DNA of 64,000 nt from NCBI GenBank assembly GCA_020634615.1, contig JACKBI010000001.1, positions 310,001 to 374,000 of the forward strand, in the 5' to 3' direction. The notes below the pieces were generated by a model, which was not told where the DNA came from, made no database searches, and saw nothing but the letters and a program-made list of their open reading frames with translations. A program made the translations under genes and the position numbers. Position 1 is the first letter of the stretch; every line of letters begins with the position of its first letter. This document shows positions 24,989-33,225 of the stretch, piece by piece. This DNA comes from Anaerolineales bacterium (GTDB taxonomy: Bacteria; Chloroflexota; Anaerolineae; JAAEKA01).

Positions 24989-25889
24989 GTTGCGCTGCGC
25001 GTTTGTGACCGGCGGCGACGGGTTTGTCGGCAGCCATCTGCTGCGGCAATTGCTGATTCGCGGCGTGCAGGTGCGCGCGCTGACCCGCCGCGGCGCAGCA
25101 GCCGGCCGCGAGGATCTGCCAGGCGATGTCGAATGGGTGACGGGCGATTTGCTCGAACCGGACCCGTGGCGCGGCCGGCTGACCGGCTGCGACGCACTCT
25201 TCCATGTGGCAGCGTTCTATAGTCCGCGGCCCGAGGATGCCCGGCAAATGCACGCTGTTAACGTCACCGGCACGCGCAACGTCTTGGAAGCTGCCGCGGC
25301 TGCCGGCGTGAGCCGGGTCGTGCACACCAGCACGATAGGTGTGGTCGGGAGACCGGTCGACGGGTCGCTGCCGGACGAAAACACGCCGTTCAATCTGTGG
25401 CACACGGGCAGCGAATACGTGCGTTCCAAGTGGCTGGGCGAAGCGGCAGCGCTGCTGTGGGCCAGCCGCGGGCTGGATGTGGTGGTGGTGCAGCCGACGG
25501 CGCCGGTGGGCGCAGGCGACACAAAACCGACGGCTACCGGGCAGCGTTTCGCTGACTTCATGGCCGGCCAGCGGCCTGATTACCCGACCGGCGGCATGAA
25601 CCTCTGCCCGGTGCAGGACATCGCCGTCGGGCATATCCTGGCAGCCGAACTAGGGCAATCTGGTCAACGCTATATACTAGGCCATCACGCGGGAAATCTG
25701 AGCGAGGAAGCGTTTCTGGCGCTGCTGTCGGACGTGTCAGGCCTGCCCGTGCCGCCTGCTGCCCAACGTTCCGGCGGCAGACGCCCGTCGAGCCTGACGG
25801 CTGATCCGGGCCGCGCCATTGAGGAATTGGGCCTGCCGCAGAGCAGCCTGCATGAGGCGTTCGCCGCGGCTGTGGCAACCTACCAGTGA
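24981..25889 (+). CDS. NAD-dependent epimerase/dehydratase (HpnA/dihydroflavonol reductase-like)
   Basis: A 302-residue extended SDR. The N-terminal nucleotide loop is VTGGDGFVGSHLLRQLLIRG (GxxGxxG). The active-site YxxxK is SEYVRSKWLGEA, with upstream Ser/Thr in VVHTSTIGVVG, and the substrate side shows VVQPTAPVGAGD. The pattern PTAPVGAGDTKPTATG resembles hopanoid-associated sugar epimerases (HpnA) and dihydroflavonol reductases. It sits between a B12-radical SAM protein and an acyltransferase, a combination seen in lipid or glycolipid tailoring. The exact substrate is unknown. Start at 24981, overlapping the preceding gene. Confidence 0.8.
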   Translation: MAELRCAFVTGGDGFVGSHLLRQLLIRGVQVRALTRRGAAAGREDLPGDVEWVTGDLLEPDPWRGRLTGCDALFHVAAFYSPRPEDARQMHAVNVTGTRNVLEAAAAAGVSRVVHTSTIGVVGRPVDGSLPDENTPFNLWHTGSEYVRSKWLGEAAALLWASRGLDVVVVQPTAPVGAGDTKPTATGQRFADFMAGQRPDYPTGGMNLCPVQDIAVGHILAAELGQSGQRYILGHHAGNLSEEAFLALLSDVSGLPVPPAAQRSGGRRPSSLTADPGRAIEELGLPQSSLHEAFAAAVATYQ

Positions 25890-25934
25890 AAGGACTGACG
25901 GTCCTGGCCGCGTACTTACCCGTCGGAGGATTGC

Positions 25935-26588
25935 ATGACCAGTCGTTGGAGCGTGATTTGGATGCGCCGCAGCAACCTGAGCCGTTGGGGACGGTTCTGT
26001 ATGCGGCTGGCTGCGCTGGGTCAGCCGCCCTACAAAGCCCGCCGCCCGCTGGCCCGACTGGGACGCAACGGCTACGTCGCTCCGTCGGCAACGATCTACG
26101 GCGACGATATTGCGCTGGCTGCCGGCTGCTTCGTGGACGAGCGGGTGACGATCTTTCAACATCCGGGCGGCGGGCCGGTGACGCTGGCCGAGCGGGTTCA
26201 CCTCTACCGCGACTGCATCGTCGAGACTGGCCCGGGCGGCAGCCTGTCCATCGGCGAGGACACACACGTTCAGCCGCGCTGCCAGTTCACTGCGTTTGCC
26301 GGGCCGATCCGCATCGGCGCACGGGTCCAGATCGCGCCCAACTGTTCGTTCTACCCCTACGACCACAGCTTCGCGGCCGGTGAGGAGATCGCGGCCCAGC
26401 CGCTACGCAGCAAAGGCGGTATCGTAGTCGGCGACGGCGCGTGGCTGGGGGTTGGCGTTACGGTGCTGGACGGTGTGACCATCGGCGACGGCGCAGTTAT
26501 TGGCGCGGGCGCGGTGGTAACGGAAAGCGTGCCGGCCAACGCGATTGCGGTAGGTGTGCCCGCACAGGTAGTGGGTTTCCGTAGGTAA
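25935..26588 (+). CDS. Left-handed beta-helix (hexapeptide) acyltransferase
   Basis: A 217-residue transferase of the bacterial hexapeptide family. From about residue 45 the sequence follows the imperfect hexad pattern (VAPSATIYGDDI, LSIGEDTHVQPRCQF, IRIGARVQIAPNCSF), ending in GVTIGDGAVIGAGAVVTESV and VGVPAQVVGF. The likely acyl-CoA or acyl-ACP dependent reaction is O- or N-acetylation of a sugar. The catalytic His is likely in FYPYDHSF. GGAGG lies six bases before the ATG at 25935. Third gene of the radical SAM-epimerase-transferase set, 45 bases after the epimerase. Confidence 0.8.
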   Translation: MTSRWSVIWMRRSNLSRWGRFCMRLAALGQPPYKARRPLARLGRNGYVAPSATIYGDDIALAAGCFVDERVTIFQHPGGGPVTLAERVHLYRDCIVETGPGGSLSIGEDTHVQPRCQFTAFAGPIRIGARVQIAPNCSFYPYDHSFAAGEEIAAQPLRSKGGIVVGDGAWLGVGVTVLDGVTIGDGAVIGAGAVVTESVPANAIAVGVPAQVVGFRR

Positions 26589-26925
26589 TTGGTAAACCGT
26601 GAGCGGTGAGCGGTGCTATCGACCGTGACCAATCTGTGCGAATACGAAGATGTTGGATAAAATAGGAGTGACTATTCAGTCTGCCTCCGCCCAGGGATTG
26701 AAATCCCCCGGCTGAAAGCACGAAGCGGCCTCAGCCGCTGGGAGTCGGTCGGCCAGGCCCTGAGGGGCCTTCGTACTTTCAGCCAGTGAATTTCATTCAC
26801 TGGTTTGGTGTAGGCTGAATAGTTACAAATAGGAGCCGATCTCCATATCTCTGGTGGTTCTCGGCCGAGATAAGCCCCAATTCTATGCTTTGTGGCGAAG
26901 CGAACAGGCTTGAGCTCTGACTCAC
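26589..26925. repeat. Gene-free 337 bases holding compound inverted repeats
   Basis: 26590-26620 has iterated GTGAGCG heptamers. Arms 26710-26734 and 26760-26784 are reverse complements over 25 bases with three mismatches. Directly after, 26783-26790 and 26796-26803 form an eight-base hairpin around TTTCA. The organisation resembles REP/MITE-type repeats or a strong terminator complex after the hexapeptide gene. No coding frame is convincing here. Confidence 0.65.
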
Positions 26926-27159
26926 ATGCAAATTATCTTCACACGTCACGCTTTGCAACGTATCAGACAGCGCAAGGTTTCCGAGGAACAGATTACTGAG
27001 ACGATCGAATTGCCCGACGAGATCTTGCCTGGAGATGGCGATGAGGAAACTGCTGTTAAGTCGTACGACGACCGAGAAGTGAGAGTCGTGTATCGGGAAA
27101 TTGAACCTGATACCTATCTGATCTTGACGGTGATCAACCCAAAAATCGTCAACAGGTAA
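26926..27159 (+). CDS. DUF4258 protein (RelE/BrnT-like fold candidate)
   Basis: A 77-residue protein beginning with IIFTRHALQRIRQRKVSEEQ, the hallmark His-Ala-X-X-Arg start of DUF4258. It continues with the strand-rich KSYDDREVRVVYREIEPDTYLILTVI. DUF4258 proteins are predicted RNase-like toxins or regulators. The DUF2283 gene follows six bases later, a frequent pairing in bacterial genomes, suggesting a two-gene toxin-antitoxin-like unit. Toxicity is unproven for this pair. Confidence 0.75.
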   Translation: MQIIFTRHALQRIRQRKVSEEQITETIELPDEILPGDGDEETAVKSYDDREVRVVYREIEPDTYLILTVINPKIVNR

Positions 27160-27165
27160 CAAAGT

Positions 27166-27387
27166 ATGAGAATAGATTACGATCCAGAAGCAGATGCCAT
27201 GTATATTCGGCTCCGTGAAGGCGAGATAGACGATACGTTAGAAGCAGGCAAGAATGTGTTTGTGGACGTTGACGCTGCAGGCATTCCACTGGGACTTGAG
27301 CTGCTCTTCGCAGGTCGAGCGTTGTCGGAAGACAATATGACCAGCGTAACGGTCAACATCATTCGCTCAGCGCAACCCGCTTTATGA
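27166..27387 (+). CDS. DUF2283 protein
   Basis: A 73-residue protein with the full DUF2283 pattern: YDPEADAMYIRLREGE, then the Asp-rich strand FVDVDAAGIPLGLELL. The role is unknown; it is usually found beside DUF4258 proteins, as here, and is taken as the putative antitoxin or regulator. It lies six bases after the DUF4258 stop, implying co-translation. Confidence 0.75.
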   Translation: MRIDYDPEADAMYIRLREGEIDDTLEAGKNVFVDVDAAGIPLGLELLFAGRALSEDNMTSVTVNIIRSAQPAL

Positions 27388-27466
27388 TACCACTGAAGGT
27401 CCGCTACGAACCTTGATATTCCCCTCGACGTAACCGGTCTTCAACCGTGTCAATCAATAACCAGCC

Positions 27467-28783
27467 TCATCCCCTGCGCCAGATGTAGACGCCGGAGATC
27501 GCTCGTGCGCCGGCAGCGATGAAGAGCGCTGCGGTGATCCCCACCACGTCAGCCAGCAACGGGCCGCCCAGCGCGCCCAGCAGGATCGCCCCGTTCAGCG
27601 CCAGGTTGTACCACGCCAGATGGGCGGGACGGTCGTCATGCGGTGTGCGATCGAGGATATAGTTGGCGATGCCGCCGCCGACCAGCGACCATGCCGCGCC
27701 GCCCAACAACGAAACTACCATGAACAGGAAGGGACCGCGCATCACCGCCGAGATTGCCGGGTACAGGGCCAACAGCAGCACACCGGCCGCCGTGACGCGC
27801 TGATTGCCGAAGCGCTTGACCAGTCGGCTGAGCTGTGTAGACCCCACGAACACCGCGACATAGAACAGCGCCTGGCTGAAACTGATCAGGTCGTCTGAGA
27901 AGTTCAGATCATTGACCCAAACCAGCGGAAACAACGGAATTGCCAGGTATTGGGCGAGGTGAAATGCGAACAAGCCAAGCAGCACGATGCCAAAGGGACC
28001 GGACAATATCTCGAAGCGCAGCAGGCTCCGCACCCGTTGTTTGCTGACCAGAAAGCGTAGCCCAACGCTGGTGCGAACACCGCTGACCGCGCCGCGCAAG
28101 CGGCCAGGTGACGCCAGATCGCCCAGATTGCGCCAACTGGAGGGATCTTCGCTGTGGCCGCCGACAGGGCGAACGAAGTAGACGTGGACACTGCTCATCG
28201 CTGCGCCCAGCAGGCCGATGGCGAACACGATCTGGTAGTTGAGTGGAAAGGCCACCCGCGCCAGGATCTGCCCAGACACCAGCGTGGCAGCCACGAAGGC
28301 GACCGACAGCACGGCGTTGCGGATGCCGGTGACATGGCCGCGCCATTCGGTGGGCACGGCCTCGGCAAAGAGTGCGTTGAAGCCCACCGAGAGCGCCGTG
28401 CCAGGGATGCTCATCAGCAGCGTCACCAGCACAAACGCCCATAGCTGGCCCTGTGGCAGGAACAGCCAGGGAATCACCACCCAGATCAGATAGAAAAAGC
28501 GATTGAACACCGACGACCAGAAGACCGCCGGGCCGATGGGGCGACTCTCCAGCCAGCGCCCGGTGGGCAGCGTGAACATCAGGTTGATCACCGCCGGGCC
28601 GGCCGTCAGCAGACCGACCATGAACGGGCTGGCGCCCAGGCGCGTCGCGTAGACGGTCAGAAACGCGATCGCGCTGCCGCTGAGCACGCCGTACCAGGCG
28701 ATGTCCCAGTACAGGTGGCGAAAAACCGAGCGATATTCAACCGGTACGGGCTGCGACCGGCGCAGGAATGCATAGGTAGACAT
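27467..28783 (-). CDS. MFS transporter
   Basis: A 438-residue protein with about twelve hydrophobic helices, of the major facilitator superfamily. Useful landmarks are ATRLGASPFMVGLLTAGPAV near helix 2, PTEWRGHVTGIRNAVLSVAF before helix 5, and RLVKRFGNQRVTAAGVLLLA in the second half. The substrate is unknown; drug or metabolite efflux is the usual guess for such solitary members. I start at the ATG at 28783. A TTG at 28789 lies in the T-rich tail of the mreB terminator. Its start region abuts that terminator, so a separate promoter is not visible. Confidence 0.8.
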   Translation of the reverse strand: MSTYAFLRRSQPVPVEYRSVFRHLYWDIAWYGVLSGSAIAFLTVYATRLGASPFMVGLLTAGPAVINLMFTLPTGRWLESRPIGPAVFWSSVFNRFFYLIWVVIPWLFLPQGQLWAFVLVTLLMSIPGTALSVGFNALFAEAVPTEWRGHVTGIRNAVLSVAFVAATLVSGQILARVAFPLNYQIVFAIGLLGAAMSSVHVYFVRPVGGHSEDPSSWRNLGDLASPGRLRGAVSGVRTSVGLRFLVSKQRVRSLLRFEILSGPFGIVLLGLFAFHLAQYLAIPLFPLVWVNDLNFSDDLISFSQALFYVAVFVGSTQLSRLVKRFGNQRVTAAGVLLLALYPAISAVMRGPFLFMVVSLLGGAAWSLVGGGIANYILDRTPHDDRPAHLAWYNLALNGAILLGALGGPLLADVVGITAALFIAAGARAISGVYIWRRG

Positions 28784-28787
28784 GGAC

Positions 28788-28828
28788 AAAAAGAAGCGGC
28801 CGCCTGGAGGTCGTCGTCCGGGCGGCCG
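28788..28828 (-). terminator. Rho-independent terminator downstream of mreB
   Basis: On the minus strand the stem CGGCCGCC/GGCGGCCG (28797-28804 with 28821-28828), extended by three further pairs, is followed by TTCTTTTT (28795-28788). The T tract touches the MFS start. Confidence 0.75.
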
Positions 28829-28831
28829 TTA

Positions 28832-28925
28832 GAATTGCAGGTTGCAGGTGACAAGTTGCAGACTGATCCGTGATTTCCTCTGAATCCGCGGTTCTCAGGG
28901 TGCAGGTCGCAAGTTTTTTGTCACC
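28832..28925. repeat. Iterated GTTGCAG heptamers
   Basis: GTTGCAG, GTTGCAG(here as GCAGGTTGCAGGTGACAAGT), then further TGCAGG words to 28910. The same words appear in the synthase linker near 50.4 kb. Confidence 0.5.
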
Positions 28926-28936
28926 CTATCATTCGG

Positions 28937-29941
28937 TTACGTCTCCGGCAGGCTGCGGCGCATTACGGCGTAGTTCTCCAGCGCCTTGCCGGCGCCGATG
29001 GCCACGCACGCCATGGGGTTCTCGGCCACGTAGCAGGGCACGCCGGTCTCCCTGGTCATCAGGTCGTCGATGTAGCGCAGTTGCGACCCGCCGCCGGTGA
29101 TCACCATGCCACGATCGATGATATCCGCGGCCAGCTCGGGCGGCGTCTTCTCCAGCGTCTGTTTGACGGTGGTGACGATGGCGGAAAGCGGCTCGGCGAT
29201 GGCTTCGGTCACCTCTTCGGAGCTGATCACGATAGTGCGCGGCAGGCCGGCCACCTGGTCGCGGCCGCGCACCTCCAGCGTCAGGTCTTCTTCCAGCGGC
29301 AGTGCGGAGCCGATCTTGATCTTGATCTCCTCGGCCGTCTGCTCGCCGATCAGCAGGTTGTACTTCTTGCGCACGTAGTTGATGATCGAATCGTCGATGC
29401 GGTTGCCGCCGACGCGCACGCTGCTCCAGACGACGATGTCGTACATGGACACCACGGCCGCTTCGGTGGTGCCGCCGCCGATGTCTACGATCATGTTGCC
29501 GGTGGGCGTGCCGATGGGCATGCCGGCGCCGTAGGCAGCCGCCAGCGGCTCGGGGATCAGGTAGGCTTCCTTGGCGCCCGCCTGCTCGGCCGCGTCCTTG
29601 ACCGCACGACTCTCGACGCTGGTAACGCCGCGGGGCGTGCTGATCATCACCCGCGGCCGCAGCAGCGGGTTGCGCCCGACGGCCTTGCGAATGAAGTAAC
29701 GCAGCATGGCTTCGGTGACCACGTAGTCGGCCACCACGCCGGCCCGCAGCGGCCGCGCCACTTCGATACTTTCAGGCGTACGCCCGAGCATATCGCGTGC
29801 TTCGTGGCCGACGGCGACGATTTTACTATCGCGTTCAGATATTGCGACGACCGACGGTTCTTGTAATACGATGCCCTTGCCGCTGACGTAAACGAGGACG
29901 TTGACAGTGCCGAGGTCGATGCCAATTAGCTTTTCAAACAA
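28937..29941 (-). CDS. mreB: Rod shape-determining actin homologue MreB
   Basis: A 334-residue MreB, the membrane-associated actin-like filament that guides lateral wall synthesis. Conserved actin-fold motifs are present: IGIDLGTVNVLVYV (phosphate 1), MIVDIGGGTTEAAVVS (phosphate 2), and GMVITGGGSQLRYIDDLMTR (adenosine). MISTPRGVTSVESRAVKDAA is diagnostic. The start is TTG at 29941, with GGAG six bases before. No mreC or mreD follows; the gene sits alone between the atp operon terminator and its own terminator. In Chloroflexota MreB is often found apart from mreCD. Confidence 0.93.
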   Translation of the reverse strand: MFEKLIGIDLGTVNVLVYVSGKGIVLQEPSVVAISERDSKIVAVGHEARDMLGRTPESIEVARPLRAGVVADYVVTEAMLRYFIRKAVGRNPLLRPRVMISTPRGVTSVESRAVKDAAEQAGAKEAYLIPEPLAAAYGAGMPIGTPTGNMIVDIGGGTTEAAVVSMYDIVVWSSVRVGGNRIDDSIINYVRKKYNLLIGEQTAEEIKIKIGSALPLEEDLTLEVRGRDQVAGLPRTIVISSEEVTEAIAEPLSAIVTTVKQTLEKTPPELAADIIDRGMVITGGGSQLRYIDDLMTRETGVPCYVAENPMACVAIGAGKALENYAVMRRSLPET

Positions 29942-29981
29942 AGTTATCTCCGTGGTACAAATGCTCTTGCCAGTATAACGA

Positions 29982-30019
29982 AAACGGGGCCAGAGGCAAA
30001 ATACGCCACCTGGCCCCGC
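29982..30019 (-). terminator. Terminator of the ATP synthase operon
   Basis: Minus strand stem CGGGGCCAG/CTGGCCCCG (29986-29994 with 30011-30019), perfect over nine bases, followed by TTTTCGTTAT. It lies 28 bases after the atpC stop. Confidence 0.8.
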
Positions 30020-30046
30020 CTTGAGTCAGTTGTGAACGCGCAGCCG

Positions 30047-30505
30047 CTACTCTTCCATATCTCGCGGGATCGGGCCACGAGCGGGCGCCTTGCGGCGGCG
30101 CTCGGCGACCTTGAGACGAACCCTGGAGCGGCGCAAGGCTTGTTCCATCGACCGGCGGCGTTCCTCGCTGTCGGCAACGCCCTCGGCCAACAGTTCCTCG
30201 GCCCGTTGGCGGGCCTCGCGAGCCCGCTCGATGTCGATCTCCTCTGCCTCTTCACCGGAGCGCGCCAGCAGGATCACCTTGTTGGGACGCACTTCCATGA
30301 AGCCACCACCGACGGCGTAGAAGCGATCCGGCTGGCCCTCTTTCTTGACGACCAACTCGCCGGGGACAATCACGGTCATCAGCGGCGCGTGGCGCGGCAG
30401 GATGCCGAGGATGCCCGATGCGCCGGGTGCGAGAACCATGTTGACATCATCCTGGTAGATGATGCGTTCCTGCGCAATAAACTCAAAGTGCATGGTTTCA
30501 GCCAT
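30047..30505 (-). CDS. atpC: ATP synthase F1 subunit epsilon
   Basis: A 152-residue central stalk subunit: an N-terminal beta sandwich (MHFEFIAQERIIYQDDVNMV, then GILGILPRHAPLMTVI) and a C-terminal two-helix arm (EEIDIERAREARQRAEELLA). The tail carries extra basic residues. The epsilon arm can inhibit ATP hydrolysis. The ATG has GGAGG eight bases upstream. Last gene of the operon; 121 bases separate it from atpD, occupied by a heptamer repeat hairpin rather than a terminator. Confidence 0.93.
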   Translation of the reverse strand: MAETMHFEFIAQERIIYQDDVNMVLAPGASGILGILPRHAPLMTVIVPGELVVKKEGQPDRFYAVGGGFMEVRPNKVILLARSGEEAEEIDIERAREARQRAEELLAEGVADSEERRRSMEQALRRSRVRLKVAERRRKAPARGPIPRDMEE

Positions 30506-30529
30506 GACGTGCCTCCGGTGAGCGGTTAT

Positions 30530-30615
30530 CAGTAATCAGTGTTCGGTGATCAGTTGGCGGTAAACGTCAGACTGTTCTATTCCGACGACTGATTACTGAC
30601 CACTGGTCACTGATC
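30530..30615. repeat. Heptamer-array hairpin between atpD and atpC
   Basis: Units of the AGTAATC/GGTGATC type on the left and their reverse complements (GATTACT, GATCACT) on the right, separated by about 35 bases. It could fold in mRNA and modulate epsilon expression. Confidence 0.7.
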
Positions 30616-30626
30616 ACTCTCGGCCG

Positions 30627-32048
30627 CTACTTGCCAGCTCGCAGCGTTTCTGCCTTGGCGCGGGCGTCTTCGATGGTGCCAACCATGTAGAACGCCTGCT
30701 CGGGCAGGTCGTCGTGCTTGCCTTCCAGGATCTCCTTGAAGCCGCGCACGTTGTCTTCCAGCTTGACGTAGGCGCCGGGAGTGCCGGTGAAGACTTCGGC
30801 CACAAACATCGGCTGGGTGAGGAAACGCTGCACGCGGCGGGCACGAGCGACGACCAGCTTGTCGTCTTCGCTCAGTTCCTCGACGCCCAGAATGGCGATG
30901 ATGTCCTGCAGGTCCTTGTAGCGCTGCAACGTACGCTGCACGCCGCGGGCCACCTCGTAATGCTCATCGCCGACGATCAGCGGGTCGAGGATGCGGCTGG
31001 AAGATGCCAGCGGGTCAACGGCCGGGAAGAGCGCCTGTTCGGCCAGGGCGCGCTCCAGCGAAATGGTGGCGTCCAGGTGGGCGAAGGTCGTTGCCGGGGC
31101 CGGGTCGGTGTAGTCGTCGGCCGGCACGTAGATGGCCTGCATCGAGGTGATCGATCCACGGGTTGTGGAAGTGATGCGCTCCTGCAGCTCGCCCATCTCG
31201 GTGCCCAGCGTCGGCTGGTAGCCCACGGCCGATGGCATACGTCCCAGCAGCGCCGAAACCTCAGAACCGGCCTGCACGAAGCGGAAGATGTTGTCGATGA
31301 AGAGCAACACATCACGGCCCTGGTCACGGAAATACTCGGCCATGGTCACGCCGGTCAGGCCGACCCGCAGACGTGCGCCGGGCGGCTCGTTCATCTGGCC
31401 GAAGACCAGCACGGTGTTATCGATAACGCCGCTGTCACGCATCTCGTGCCAGAGGTCATTGCCCTCGCGGCTGCGTTCGCCTACGCCGGCGAAGACGGAG
31501 TAGCCTTCGTGGAACTTGGCGATGCTGTGAATCAACTCCTGGATGATGACCGTCTTGCCGACACCCGCGCCGCCGAAGACGCCGGTCTTACCACCCTTGG
31601 TAAAGGGAGCTACCAGGTCAATGACCTTCATGCCGGTCTCGAAGACCTCAGCACGCGTCGATTGCTCGGCGAAAGTCGGGGCAAGGCGGTGGATCGGATA
31701 GCGCGTTTCAGTTACGATCTCAGGGCCTTCGTCCAGGGGGACACCGAGGACATTGAAAAGACGTCCCAGCGTTGCCGGTCCCACGGGCACCGTGATCGGC
31801 GCACCTGTGTTGATCACATCCATGCCGCGGCGGAGGCCGTCGGTGGAGGACATCGCGATCGTGCGCACCTGGCTGTTGCCAAGCTGTGCCTGTACCTCAC
31901 AGACCAATACGCCGCCCTCGTCCAGCGGTATCTCGACAGCGCCGTAGATCTCAGGCAGGTGTCCTTCGGGGAACTCAGCGTCCACCACCGGGCCGAGAAT
32001 GGAGATGATTTTTCCGAGCGAGCGACCGTTACTTCCGTTCGTGGCCAT
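30627..32048 (-). CDS. atpD: ATP synthase F1 subunit beta
   Basis: A 473-residue catalytic subunit of F1. Walker A is GGAGVGKTVIIQELI, Walker B is DVLLFIDNIFRFVQAGSEV, with the signature region PAPATTFAHLDATISLERAL and the DELSEED-like segment EELSEDDKLV (catch loop and lever). The N-terminal crown domain starts after ten flexible residues. Full length for the family. It follows atpG across a heptamer repeat gap of 135 bases. Confidence 0.97.
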   Translation of the reverse strand: MATNGSNGRSLGKIISILGPVVDAEFPEGHLPEIYGAVEIPLDEGGVLVCEVQAQLGNSQVRTIAMSSTDGLRRGMDVINTGAPITVPVGPATLGRLFNVLGVPLDEGPEIVTETRYPIHRLAPTFAEQSTRAEVFETGMKVIDLVAPFTKGGKTGVFGGAGVGKTVIIQELIHSIAKFHEGYSVFAGVGERSREGNDLWHEMRDSGVIDNTVLVFGQMNEPPGARLRVGLTGVTMAEYFRDQGRDVLLFIDNIFRFVQAGSEVSALLGRMPSAVGYQPTLGTEMGELQERITSTTRGSITSMQAIYVPADDYTDPAPATTFAHLDATISLERALAEQALFPAVDPLASSSRILDPLIVGDEHYEVARGVQRTLQRYKDLQDIIAILGVEELSEDDKLVVARARRVQRFLTQPMFVAEVFTGTPGAYVKLEDNVRGFKEILEGKHDDLPEQAFYMVGTIEDARAKAETLRAGK

Positions 32049-32069
32049 AAAAGTGCGTCCTCCGCATTT

Positions 32070-32170
32070 CAGTAATCAGTAATCGGTAATCAGTGACCAG
32101 TAATCAGCAGGCGCTGAAGCGTTAGCAATGACCAAAACGTAGCTTCCGATACTGTTTACCGATAACTGTT
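32070..32170. repeat. Heptamer-array hairpin between atpG and atpD
   Basis: AGTAATC, AGTAATC, GGTAATC, AGTGACC, AGTAATC in perfect 7-base phase (about 32071-32107), then a spacer, then degenerate reverse-complement words (TACCGATAACTG). The clearest demonstration of the period. Confidence 0.8.
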
Positions 32171-32183
32171 TCCTGAATACTGG

Positions 32184-33098
32184 TTAAGCGGCCAGCGCAT
32201 TGGCGCCGGCTGCAATGTCGAGCAGTTCTTTGGTAATTTTTTCCTGGCGAGCCTTGTTGTAGCTCAGCGTCAGGTCGGCGATCAAATCGTTGGCGGCGTC
32301 GGTTGCGTTGCGCATTGCCACCATGCGTGCGGCGTGCTCGCTGGCGATGGATTCGTACAGACCTTGCAGGATCTGCAGCTCGGTCACGTTGTAGAGCACC
32401 ATGTTGAGCACCGTCTGTGCGTCCGGCTCGAAGATGTAGTCGGGCGCCATGGGAGCGGTGGGCGTGCCAGGTACAATCGGCAACAACTGGCGGATCACCG
32501 GCTCCTGGTTGAGCACAGTGTGGAAATCGGTGTAACCGAGGTAGACAGCGTCGCAGAAATGATCGGTGAAATCTTCGATGACTACGCGTGCAATCGGCGC
32601 TACAGACTGGATGTCGGCCCCGGTTGCCTTGGCCGCGCGCACATCCAGCGCATCGCTCACCGGCCGGTCGCCGATGTTGATGAATGTGGCGCGCATGGGC
32701 GGGCCGTAGCGGGCCATCCAGTCGCGGCCCTTCTTGCCCACCGTCACCACGGTAACTTCCTTGCCTTCGTTTTCCCACTGTCGGATATGGCGGGCGGCGT
32801 GCGAGATGATCGCGCTGTTCAGCCCGCCTGCCAGGCCGCGGTCTGCTGTGATCAGCACCAGGCTGACTTTATTGACCTCGCGCGACTGGAGCAGCGGTTG
32901 CAGGTCCGCCTGGCTCTGGCGCAGCCGGGCCAGGAAGGTGAGCACCTCCCACGCCCGGTCCGCGTAGGGACGGGTTGCCTCAACCTGCGCCTGTGCACGG
33001 CGCATCTTGGAAGCTGAAACGGCCTCCATTGCACGCGTGACTTTGGCGATGTTCTTGACGCTGCGAATGCGTCGCCTGATTTCACGATCGGCTGCCAT
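32184..33098 (-). CDS. atpG: ATP synthase F1 subunit gamma
   Basis: A 304-residue rotor shaft subunit. The N-terminal helix (REIRRRIRSVKNIAKVTRAM) and C-terminal helix (MRNATDAANDLIADLTLSYN, then RQEKITKELLDIAAG) form the antiparallel coiled coil. ITADRGLAGGLNSAI in the middle is typical. It is separated from atpA by a lipoprotein gene, which is unusual for an atp operon where A, G, D, C normally follow directly. Confidence 0.95.
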   Translation of the reverse strand: MAADREIRRRIRSVKNIAKVTRAMEAVSASKMRRAQAQVEATRPYADRAWEVLTFLARLRQSQADLQPLLQSREVNKVSLVLITADRGLAGGLNSAIISHAARHIRQWENEGKEVTVVTVGKKGRDWMARYGPPMRATFINIGDRPVSDALDVRAAKATGADIQSVAPIARVVIEDFTDHFCDAVYLGYTDFHTVLNQEPVIRQLLPIVPGTPTAPMAPDYIFEPDAQTVLNMVLYNVTELQILQGLYESIASEHAARMVAMRNATDAANDLIADLTLSYNKARQEKITKELLDIAAGANALAA

Positions 33099-33225
33099 GG
33101 ATCAAATTCTTTCGTGACGTATGTCAGTCGGGTAACCGGCACCTAATCTTGGTCAAGACCGGCCCGTGCCGCGCTCGGGAGTCCTGGCGATATTGGCAAC
33201 AAGCCGGGCGCTAGTCGTCATGCGG

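Noticed and set aside
30714..32075. 453-codon plus-strand frame opposite atpD
   Set aside because: Antisense shadow of the highly conserved beta subunit; no recognisable motif.
32070..32170. Heptamer array considered as a plasmid-type iteron origin
   Set aside because: The array sits inside the atp operon with no replication initiator, AT-rich unwinding region or DnaA boxes nearby, and similar arrays occur at many loci.
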